Part shown: positions 55,718 to 63,006 of the stretch, piece after piece | Layout of the letters: every line of letters begins with the position of its first letter | Numbering within the stretch: the stretch's first letter is position 1 | Assembly (NCBI GenBank): GCA_019745395.1 | Contig: JAIETG010000027.1 | Coordinates: 62,001-126,000, forward strand | Reading direction: 5' to 3' | DNA: 64,000 bases | DNA from: Rhabdochlamydiaceae bacterium | GTDB lineage: Bacteria > Chlamydiota > Chlamydiia > Chlamydiales > Rhabdochlamydiaceae | The notes under the pieces: model-generated | Databases searched by the model: none | Seen by the model: only the letters and a program-made list of their open reading frames with translations | What the model was told of the DNA's origin: nothing | Translations under genes and position numbers: made by a program

Positions 55718-56377
55718 TCAATCTACAGTAGCATACCCATATCGCTGAGCCATCTCTTGAATGTCCTGGTAAAGCTGTACAGGCAAACTACGCTTAAGAA
55801 GGCCCCAAGAGACAGGATAAGATTTTCCGCCCCAAGCGCCTGTATTTTTAGGAATCGATAAAATGGCTTGTCGATCTAAGGACACACCTAATCTTAATTC
55901 AAATTCATCTATCAAATCCTTAAAAGCTTCTACTCGATATGTCCACTCAGACATAGACTCAGCTTTTTTATTCCAATAATACCAATACTTAGCGCATTGA
56001 ACTATCGGAGTATCCGTTATTCGAATTTCAGGAACAGATCTACGAATAAACTGCCAATATCCTGCATTCATATCTTTGTTTTTCATCCAAGTAGTAATCA
56101 CAGAAAGAGGATTTCTGACTTGGTGAAATACATGCTTAAATTCGGCTCCCGGCATAGGATTTCCATTATGATCGCAAAATCCTTGAACAAACGGCCAACC
56201 TATAGCACCATCCGCATAAATATGTTCATGTCCAATATCCAACCCTCCAACCTGTAAACATTTGGACATATATACTGTTCCACCTCCACCACAACTAAGA
56301 ATTAATAGATTTTTTTCTAAGTCAGCATAACCAAACATGCATACACACAAAAAAATACAACTAATAAATCGCCTCAT
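55718..56377 (-). CDS. Sulfotransferase-like protein with signal peptide
   Basis: A 219-residue protein with a short N-terminal signal (RRFISCIFLCVCMFGYADL), which has a good GAGGGT site before the ATG. The mature part starts like a PAPS-dependent sulfotransferase: LLILSCGGGGTVYMSKCLQ is a 5'-phosphosulfate-binding P-loop-like motif near residues 25-42, and FHQVRNPLSVITTWM near residues 84-98 corresponds to the 3'-phosphate-binding HxVRNP motif. The enzyme would transfer sulfate to a sugar or protein, but PAPS is cytosolic or Golgi-luminal in other organisms, so the export is unusual. It is the first gene of an island of exported enzymes. Confidence 0.7.
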   Translation of the reverse strand: MRRFISCIFLCVCMFGYADLEKNLLILSCGGGGTVYMSKCLQVGGLDIGHEHIYADGAIGWPFVQGFCDHNGNPMPGAEFKHVFHQVRNPLSVITTWMKNKDMNAGYWQFIRRSVPEIRITDTPIVQCAKYWYYWNKKAESMSEWTYRVEAFKDLIDEFELRLGVSLDRQAILSIPKNTGAWGGKSYPVSWGLLKRSLPVQLYQDIQEMAQRYGYATVD

Positions 56378-56495
56378 TCTACCCTCTGATTGCTAAAATA
56401 AAAAATGGATAAAAAATTAGACAACCATTTTACTTTACAAATTCAAAAAAATGGGTCTATGATAATTTTCGAGCTTTTACAATATTGAGAAAAAA

Positions 56496-57506
56496 ATGAC
56501 AAGTATAAGAATAACTATTGGATACATCTGCACATTCCTTATTTCTTGTATTTCTTATGCCGCAGAAAGTCCTTTTGAAATCTCTTTTCCAGCAAAAAGC
56601 GAACTTACGCAAGAAGACTACATAGAAATACAAAACCAACTAAGACAGCTTGATACTCATTCTCCTGTAGAAGCTCTATACTCCCCCATTCAATTTTCAG
56701 GATTTACCGACTTTAAAGATTTTTTAGGCCGCTGCTCTAGAGGGGCAAGACAAGTCTTAATTGACCCAGAAAAAGGATTCTATCCTGTAAAGGAGCTCGT
56801 GAAAATAGGCAAAGGCGGAGATCGGTGCGTCGTTTGCTGTGGGCCCTTTAGCGGAAAATACCCATATTACATTAACAGCCTGATTCAAGCTCTACAGGAC
56901 ACTGGTTTTAATGGTCATTTTTTATATCTCATCGGAGGGTGGCCCAATCCTACGGGAGAAGAAATTAAATATGTTGCAGTTCCCTACAGCTTTAAGATCT
57001 TTACTATGTTAGAAGCTTATATGCTAGGGTTTAATCATGTTCTTTGGCTAGATGCAGCCTGCCTTCCCATGAGAGAAATCAGCTCTTTATTTAATGTCAT
57101 AGAAAATAACGGAGCTCTTTTAAATTTTTCTTCCCCCGCAAAAGATTCTTGGCGTTTTATTTTCCCTCAAACAAAAGATCTTTTAAAACAAAAAACAGGG
57201 ACCAATGTATTGAAAGCTCAATATATTAATACCATTGTTTTTGGGTTGAAAATGAATACTCCTGAAACACGTAAACTCGTACGCATCTATTATGAACTCG
57301 CACAATTAGGAACTCCTTTTCTTTCCTGCTATCCAGAAGAGTGGGTTCTAACAGCAATCATTGGGAAACCTGAATTTGCACACTGGAAAAAGAAGAAGCC
57401 TCATAATTTACTCTATGGAGTCCATTCTGGAGAGAAGGATTCAACAGAACACATGGAAAAAGCGCGAAGAAAAAAAACGTATTTTTACCACCGCCAGGGT
57501 CGCTAA
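56496..57506 (+). CDS. Exported glycosyltransferase-like protein (GT-A type)
   Basis: A 336-residue protein with a signal peptide (IGYICTFLISCISYAAES). The core RCVVCCGPFSGKYPYYINSLIQALQDTGFNGHFLYLIGG followed by KIFTMLEAYMLGFNHVLWLDAACLPMREI (Asp186) looks like the start of a nucleotide-diphospho-sugar transferase, in which the acidic WLDAA would be the metal-binding DxD-like site. LNTIVFGLKM-type and CYPEEWVL segments follow. I cannot name a family with confidence. The last 25 residues are highly basic (EKARRKKTYFYHRQGR). No strong ribosome-binding site is seen. Confidence 0.6.
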   Translation: MTSIRITIGYICTFLISCISYAAESPFEISFPAKSELTQEDYIEIQNQLRQLDTHSPVEALYSPIQFSGFTDFKDFLGRCSRGARQVLIDPEKGFYPVKELVKIGKGGDRCVVCCGPFSGKYPYYINSLIQALQDTGFNGHFLYLIGGWPNPTGEEIKYVAVPYSFKIFTMLEAYMLGFNHVLWLDAACLPMREISSLFNVIENNGALLNFSSPAKDSWRFIFPQTKDLLKQKTGTNVLKAQYINTIVFGLKMNTPETRKLVRIYYELAQLGTPFLSCYPEEWVLTAIIGKPEFAHWKKKKPHNLLYGVHSGEKDSTEHMEKARRKKTYFYHRQGR

Positions 57507-57585
57507 TATATATAATACTATAGACCTTGCTTAAAAAAACTTTTTTTCTTAATCTTTTTCCTAAATTACATTTACAACATCTAAT

Positions 57586-59190
57586 ATGAAATATTTTATT
57601 GTCACAATTTTTCTATGCATCGGTCTATTAACAAGCTGCAGTCCCACTTCCTCCTCGAAGATGGCTCATAAGCTACGCTTAGCCATTCCCGAAGATCCCG
57701 CAACGCTAGATCCTAGAAAAGGAGGGGATGCGCTTTCTTCCCATTTACACTTTATGCTTTTTGAAGGGCTTACAAAGCTCAATGAAGATGGATCTGTTTC
57801 TCCTGCACAGTGCACCGCTTTTCACGTTTCTCCCGATCAAAAAACCTATACTTTCCACTTAGGCAGCACACAATGGTCCGATGGAACGCCTGTAACTTCT
57901 TATGATTTTGAAAAATCTTGGAAAGCGATTCTATCGCCTTCATTTCCAGCTCCCAATGCGCACCTTCTTTATCCTATAGTTTATGCAGAAGAAGCAAAAA
58001 AAGGACTTATCTCCTTGCAAGAAGTTGGCATTCATGCCCCAGATCCTCAGACTCTTATTGTGAAATTAAATAATCCTACCCCCTATTTTTTAAGTTTGAT
58101 TTCTTTTTGTGTATTTTTTCCCGTTCCTCTTCATATGGATATGCAGCATCCTGACTGGGCTTTTCACAGTGGAAAACATTTTATATCTAATGGGCCCTTT
58201 GTTCTTGCAGATTGGAAACATAACAATGAGCTAAGGCTCAAAAAAAACGACTTGTATTGCCAGGCAGATCAAGTGAAATTAGATACAATTCATCTAAGCG
58301 TCATAGCAAGCGAAATGACAGCTCTACAACTGTATGAAAGTGGAGAAATTGATTTAATCGGGCAGCCATTTTCGATGATTCCTCTTGATGCACACCCACA
58401 CCTTCATGAACATGAAGAAGTGGTTATGTCTCCTTCAGCTGCAACCACCTTTATTACATTCAATATCGCCGAATTTCCCTTCTCTAATATCAACTTACGA
58501 AAAGCTTTTACACTCTCTATCAACCGAGAGGAAATTGCGCAAAATGTAACACAATTTGGAGAAGAAGCTGCTTTTTGTGCTGTGCCCCCAAGCTTAAAAA
58601 ACAACAAGCACAAAGCGATATATTCCGATGGACACGTAGAACAAGCTAAAAAACTATTTGCTAAAGCTTTAGAAGAAATGAGCATCACCCAAAAAGAACT
58701 TGAAACACATCTTGTCTATCTATACTCCCATTCCGAAGCCAACCACAAAGTTGCTCAAGTATTGCAACAGCAATGGCTTAAAAACTTAGGAGTTCAGGTA
58801 AAACTTGGCATTACAGATCGAAAAAATCATATGGATTGCATTTCCAGAAAAAAGCATGTATTTGCACAAGCTCTATATAGAGCTCAATACGCCGACCCCA
58901 TAAATATCTTAGATCGATTTCGACATAAGGACAATGTTAAGAATTATTCTTCTTGGGAAAATAAAGAATTTCAAAGTCTTCTAGAAAGATCATTTGCGGA
59001 ATCCGGAGAAGAAAGGGCAACTACTCTGTACCAAGCTGAAGCTCTTCTGCTAGAAGAAGCTGTTATCGCCCCATTATTTCATTTAAATCTCTGCTATCTA
59101 TCCAAACCCTACATTGGGAATATAGAATTTTCCCCAGTAGGAGGAATGTTCCTCGAAAGGCTTTCCATAGAATTCCCCTTATCAAAATGA
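57586..59190 (+). CDS. oppA: Peptide ABC transporter substrate-binding lipoprotein OppA
   Basis: A 534-residue solute-binding protein of the OppA/DppA family. The lipobox is LLTSC at residue 18. Landmarks are LRLAIPEDPATLDPRKGGD, MLFEGLTKLNEDGS, YDFEKSWKAILSP and ISNGPFVLADWKHNNELRLKKN, then AFTLSINREEIAQNV, all typical. It binds oligopeptides in the periplasm for the OppBCDF permease, which is not in the window. Chlamydiae commonly have several oppA copies. It sits within the island of exported enzymes, so it may be a stand-alone copy. Confidence 0.93.
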   Translation: MKYFIVTIFLCIGLLTSCSPTSSSKMAHKLRLAIPEDPATLDPRKGGDALSSHLHFMLFEGLTKLNEDGSVSPAQCTAFHVSPDQKTYTFHLGSTQWSDGTPVTSYDFEKSWKAILSPSFPAPNAHLLYPIVYAEEAKKGLISLQEVGIHAPDPQTLIVKLNNPTPYFLSLISFCVFFPVPLHMDMQHPDWAFHSGKHFISNGPFVLADWKHNNELRLKKNDLYCQADQVKLDTIHLSVIASEMTALQLYESGEIDLIGQPFSMIPLDAHPHLHEHEEVVMSPSAATTFITFNIAEFPFSNINLRKAFTLSINREEIAQNVTQFGEEAAFCAVPPSLKNNKHKAIYSDGHVEQAKKLFAKALEEMSITQKELETHLVYLYSHSEANHKVAQVLQQQWLKNLGVQVKLGITDRKNHMDCISRKKHVFAQALYRAQYADPINILDRFRHKDNVKNYSSWENKEFQSLLERSFAESGEERATTLYQAEALLLEEAVIAPLFHLNLCYLSKPYIGNIEFSPVGGMFLERLSIEFPLSK

Positions 59191-59226
59191 TCCTAATACC
59201 TCTACCGAGATTTTTTAGACCTGACA

Positions 59227-60483
59227 ATGCGTACTCAACGATTTTATTTTTCTTTTGCTGTTTTAGCCTCTTTTTCTCTTTTTTTTGCGCACCGATTAGA
59301 GTCTGAGTTTTTATGGCCAATTATTCAACCTTTAGAAGAATCAGGGGAACTTTCTTCTCTGATTGAAGAAAGAATCATAGAAATCCGATCCTTAAGTGAA
59401 AGCTTACGCCCTCTCATTCAAAAAGAAGCTCTAAAACACCAAAAGTTCCTAGCCCGTTTTTGGTCTATTTTTTCTATAGGACGTCTCAACTTAGAATCAG
59501 AGGGAGCGGCTGCCGCCTATGCTCTCTACAATCCAGAAAATGAGCCCCTCTATATTATTAAACCAACCGATGAATGCGTGTTTTGCCTAAACAACCCAAA
59601 ACACTACGCCTCCCCTTTTGTCGAATCACGATACCCCGTTAAAAATCATATTCCTTTATATCGATCTGCGCAAACCGATGCTTTTTGCTACGAGCTAGCC
59701 AAAACATGCGGGATAATGCACATTACTCCCCAGACAGTCTTATCTCTCTTATCCCATACTCAGTTTTTTTATCTTTATCCAGAAATTGAAAAAAATCAAA
59801 TACCAGAAAAGTTATGTTCCATACAGGAATATTTAAAAAACACTTTTTCCCTTCGAAAAATTTTGCAAGAAATTTTCACGTTACATCTCTCGGAAAAAGA
59901 GATCCAAGAGCGTTTTGATCAAGAAGATTTTGAGGATCTCACTTTCTTTCTCTGGCTTACCTCAGACATCGATGCCCATGTAGAAAACTTCCGAGCATAC
60001 ATCAAATATGTCTCTGCAGAAGGAAATCCGATTTATGGGCTCAGAAAAATCGACAATAGCCTTTCCTTTCCAGAAATTAATGCGGGATTTTCCAATGCCC
60101 TAATGTATTTTCCCAACGCATTACTACCCCTATCTAACCGCACTAGGTCGCAAATTCACTCACTGCCCCTAGAAAAAATACAAGAGCTCATGTCCACCTA
60201 TCGACTAGAATCCTCCTACAAAGCTTTTGAAGAACGCATTTTTACCCTTCAAAAAGCCATAGAAAAAGAAAATATCACCTATTACGAATGCGGCCTACGC
60301 TTAGCGCTTTTATCCACAAGCGAAGGCAAAAAGCTCGCAGTAAAAAACTGCTCATTAAAGCTACTGGAACATCTTGCAAAAGACCTGATCAAAATCCAGC
60401 ACATCTCCCATCCCGAAAAGCTTGAAAAACAAGACCTCTTAAAGTTGCCATTTACCTCAATTTCCCTTGATGGAAACACATAG
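59227..60483 (+). CDS. Exported phosphatidylinositol 3-/4-kinase-like protein
   Basis: A 418-residue protein with a hydrophobic N terminus (FYFSFAVLASFSLFFAH). The following parts resemble the catalytic core of PI3/PI4 kinases (type II PI4K like): the glycine/alanine loop SEGAAAAYALYNPENEPLYI with the invariant Lys at 112 (IIKPTDE), the catalytic loop LTSDIDAHVENF (Asp249, His251, Asn254) and the metal-binding segment KIDNSLSFPE (Asp276). Most key residues are kept, so it may be active. If so, it would phosphorylate a lipid or protein of the host; the substrate is unknown. It lies after oppA at 36 bases. Confidence 0.65.
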   Translation: MRTQRFYFSFAVLASFSLFFAHRLESEFLWPIIQPLEESGELSSLIEERIIEIRSLSESLRPLIQKEALKHQKFLARFWSIFSIGRLNLESEGAAAAYALYNPENEPLYIIKPTDECVFCLNNPKHYASPFVESRYPVKNHIPLYRSAQTDAFCYELAKTCGIMHITPQTVLSLLSHTQFFYLYPEIEKNQIPEKLCSIQEYLKNTFSLRKILQEIFTLHLSEKEIQERFDQEDFEDLTFFLWLTSDIDAHVENFRAYIKYVSAEGNPIYGLRKIDNSLSFPEINAGFSNALMYFPNALLPLSNRTRSQIHSLPLEKIQELMSTYRLESSYKAFEERIFTLQKAIEKENITYYECGLRLALLSTSEGKKLAVKNCSLKLLEHLAKDLIKIQHISHPEKLEKQDLLKLPFTSISLDGNT

Positions 60484-60553
60484 TGCACATAAGCTCATTG
60501 CAACGGTCTCGATTGTAGAGCAAACAAAATCAACAACAAAAATTTAAGTATAT

Positions 60554-60584
60554 GAGGAGCGCTTCTTTGCGTATTAATTTCATG
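60554..60584 (+). promoter_or_regulatory. Structured leader: SD and ATG separated by a hairpin
   Basis: GAGGA is followed by GCGC (60559-60562), a TTCTTT loop and GCGT (60569-60572), which can pair to form a small hairpin, and the ATG is at 60582, nine bases after it. The arrangement and even the words (GGAGC..GCTTC..GCGT..AATTT) recall the leaders of porins 5 and 6. Confidence 0.45.
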
Positions 60585-61220
60585 AAAAAATTCATCCCTC
60601 TCTGTCTTGTTAGCGCCTTTATAAGCCTTTCTAGTCCTTTATTGGCAAAAGACTATCTTGCCGATAGAATTTGTTCGGACGATAAAAGATTTTCTACTTT
60701 CCAAACATGTTTCAAGCTTCTAGAAGAACGCAATGCAAAAATTCTTGTCGAAACAGGAACTGCGCGAAATGGGGTAAAAAACTGCGCAGGAGATGGATGC
60801 TCTACAGTCCTATTTGCTGACTGGGCAAAAGACCATAATGCAACTCTATTTTCTGTTGATATTGATCCTAACGCTATTGCCGAATCTTCTGAAGCCGTTG
60901 AACATATCAACAACATGGTACAGTTTATTACCCATGACTCCATTGCTTTTTTAAGAAGCTTTGGTCAACCTATTGATTTCCTGTACTTAGATAGCTACGA
61001 TTATGACTTTGAAAATCCCAAGCCCTCACAAATGCATCACCTATGTGAAATCGAAGCTGCTTTACCTTTTTTACATAAAAATACAATCGTTATGATCGAT
61101 GATTGCGATCTTCCTCATGGAGGAAAAGGAAAACTAGCCATTTCATTCCTAAAATCTCATGGATGGCATGTACTAGCTTCTGGATATCAAACGATATTAA
61201 TATACCCTAATCAACAATAA
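60582..61220 (+). CDS. Exported SAM-methyltransferase-like protein 1
   Basis: From the ATG at 60582, a 212-residue protein with a signal peptide (KKFIPLCLVSAFISLSSPLLA). The mature part has a class I methyltransferase fold: ILVETGTARNG (SAM-binding loop), LFSVDIDPNAIAESSEAV (acidic loop), IDFLYLDSYDYD and IVMIDDCDLPHGGKG. This last set is like the Methyltransf_24 group (the LDS..D region is often found in enzymes that methylate sugars or serine hydroxyls). An upstream in-frame ATG at 60552 has no ribosome-binding site. It has a structured leader. Confidence 0.72.
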   Translation: MKKFIPLCLVSAFISLSSPLLAKDYLADRICSDDKRFSTFQTCFKLLEERNAKILVETGTARNGVKNCAGDGCSTVLFADWAKDHNATLFSVDIDPNAIAESSEAVEHINNMVQFITHDSIAFLRSFGQPIDFLYLDSYDYDFENPKPSQMHHLCEIEAALPFLHKNTIVMIDDCDLPHGGKGKLAISFLKSHGWHVLASGYQTILIYPNQQ

Positions 61221-61248
61221 CTTACGTAAAACGAAAAGTTGAATTTCT

Positions 61249-61284
61249 CAAATCAACGATCTACTTCCGTGGGTTGTTGATTTG
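61249..61284. terminator. Weak inverted repeat between convergent genes
   Basis: A 9-bp stem CAAATCAAC (61249-61257) and GTTGATTTG (61276-61284) with an 18-nt loop lies between the stops of two convergent genes. It is AT-rich and has no clear T-run. Confidence 0.35.
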
Positions 61285-61303
61285 TAAAAACACACACATA
61301 AAC

Positions 61304-62158
61304 TCACTCTCGATCTGGACCATATAAAAAACCATTTTCTACGAAGTGTTTTTTGTTATCTTGGATAAATTTCGGAAAAGATTCATCTATTGATACTATT
61401 TCACCAATTTTACAAATAAAATCTCGAATAAATTCAGGCGTTTTACTTTCTGGAACATCGTATTCTGAATGAGAAAATGACTCGATTTTTTGAATATGCT
61501 GCTCCAATCCTCCCATAGAGGTAAAATGCCATCCAGCATTAGGAATCAAAGGATAAAGCCAACCATTGGAGTATCGATTTAATCGTAAAAAATCAGGAGT
61601 AGTTTTACGAAGATACTTAAAAGTAGTAGCACATGTCCCTCCCCATAAAGTTTTATCAAAAACATTCAGAAAATAACGATACATCGGCTGCTCGCAAGCA
61701 ATCACTGAAAGCCTCTCTTGATATATTGATTTAATAATAAGCGGGAGTGCTGTCGCTCGAACAATCTCATCCACATCAGAAATAAGAATAATGTCATTTA
61801 ATTGACAATCCACTAATCCACGCATGATTTGATTGCGCTGAAACTCTTCTCTTGTCCATGGATCTGTCGTATTTATTCGATCATGAATAACAACATAAAT
61901 GATTTTATCTGAAAATCTCTCATACCTTTGACGATTTTCTTCAAAATATAAGGGCTTAGGGTTGCCACGAAAAGTTTCTACGGATTCCACAATAACAAAT
62001 TTATCTACATGATCATAAAGCTCATGCAGGCGTACATCTAAAATTTCCAGCTCGTTAAAAAAAAGAAAACAATCATAAATCCTAGCACAACATTGATTCC
62101 AAGCAGGAAACAACAATAGCAGAAACAACAAAACTGAAGCCTCGAATTTTTTTATCAT
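61304..62158 (-). CDS. Exported GT17-family glycosyltransferase
   Basis: I choose the ATG at 62158, giving 284 residues that open with a signal or anchor (KFEASVLLFLLLLFPAWNQ); the frame extends to 62221 without a better site. The pattern IYDCFLFFNELEILDVRLHELYDHVDKFVIVESVETFRG is the signature of GT17, the beta-1,4-mannosyl-glycoprotein N-acetylglucosaminyltransferase family (eukaryotic GnT-III). The acidic metal site is ILISDVDEIVRA (Asp128-Asp130). Bacterial GT17 members exist but their acceptors are not well known. An export signal would place it in the periplasm or outside. Confidence 0.85.
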   Translation of the reverse strand: MIKKFEASVLLFLLLLFPAWNQCCARIYDCFLFFNELEILDVRLHELYDHVDKFVIVESVETFRGNPKPLYFEENRQRYERFSDKIIYVVIHDRINTTDPWTREEFQRNQIMRGLVDCQLNDIILISDVDEIVRATALPLIIKSIYQERLSVIACEQPMYRYFLNVFDKTLWGGTCATTFKYLRKTTPDFLRLNRYSNGWLYPLIPNAGWHFTSMGGLEQHIQKIESFSHSEYDVPESKTPEFIRDFICKIGEIVSIDESFPKFIQDNKKHFVENGFLYGPDRE

Positions 62159-62232
62159 AACTTCAAGCCCTATCCTTTGAATTATGCTTCGAATAATGAG
62201 TGGGAGAAATGTTTCTCCCACTCTCTGTCCAT

Positions 62233-62856
62233 CTATCGATAGTTAGCTTCTACCCAACAACGATCTTCTGCATGATAAACATTTTTAATTACAATAAATC
62301 CTCGCTTAACCAAGTCATCTACAGCTTTTTTCACTTCCATTTCTGGAGAATAATCATCAATTAACAAAATCGTATGTGCCCTAGCGAGTTTTTTACAATT
62401 TACAATATCGCGCGTCGCTCCTGCATAAGAATGGTCTCCATCAACGTAAATGAGATCAAATTTCTGCTCAGGATACACTATAGAATAGGCGTCTACGGTT
62501 TTCCTAGAATCACCAGGAACAAACTGAAATACATTTGGATATTTTTGAGACAGATAGTCTACTGCAATTTTCGTGTAATCATGTGTATTGATGTCAAAAG
62601 AAACGAATTTGGTCAATTTCTTACATGTTTGAAAGAAGTTTTCCGCAGAATGTCCCGCGTTTAATCCTATCTCTAAAATGGATTCAATATCAGGATGTAA
62701 ATTAAGCAATTCATTGACGCCTTGTTGCTGAGAAGGAATCATATACCCCTCCGTTAAGACGGCGTTATGTTCAGTCAAATATTCTTCCAGAGAAGGCAAG
62801 TTTTGCCCTTGCAAGAAACAACTTATCGCTATTAGAGACACACATATTGACTTCAT
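62233..62856 (-). CDS. Exported SAM-methyltransferase-like protein 2
   Basis: A 207-residue protein with an AAGGAG site and a signal peptide (KSICVSLIAISCFLQGQNL). The class I methyltransferase pattern is ESILEIGLNAGHSAENF (SAM loop), FVSFDINTHDY (acidic loop) and KFDLIYVDGDHSYAGATRDI, closest to the Methyltransf_24 family. It is similar in plan to the other exported methyltransferase-like protein, with DxD-like DGDHSY in place of DSYDYD. It is followed by the GT17 gene, and the upstream GT90 gene lies 150 bases away. Confidence 0.78.
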   Translation of the reverse strand: MKSICVSLIAISCFLQGQNLPSLEEYLTEHNAVLTEGYMIPSQQQGVNELLNLHPDIESILEIGLNAGHSAENFFQTCKKLTKFVSFDINTHDYTKIAVDYLSQKYPNVFQFVPGDSRKTVDAYSIVYPEQKFDLIYVDGDHSYAGATRDIVNCKKLARAHTILLIDDYSPEMEVKKAVDDLVKRGFIVIKNVYHAEDRCWVEANYR

Positions 62857-63006
62857 AGATTCTCCTTTAAGAATTGCAATGACAATAAAAATTAGATGGG
62901 AGCTAACATAGCAATTTCCTGGTATTTTTCGCAGGACTTTCTAAAGATCCGAAGCAATTTCCACTTCTACTAAAAGCAGCCGAAAAAAAATCGGCTGCGA
63001 TCCCAA

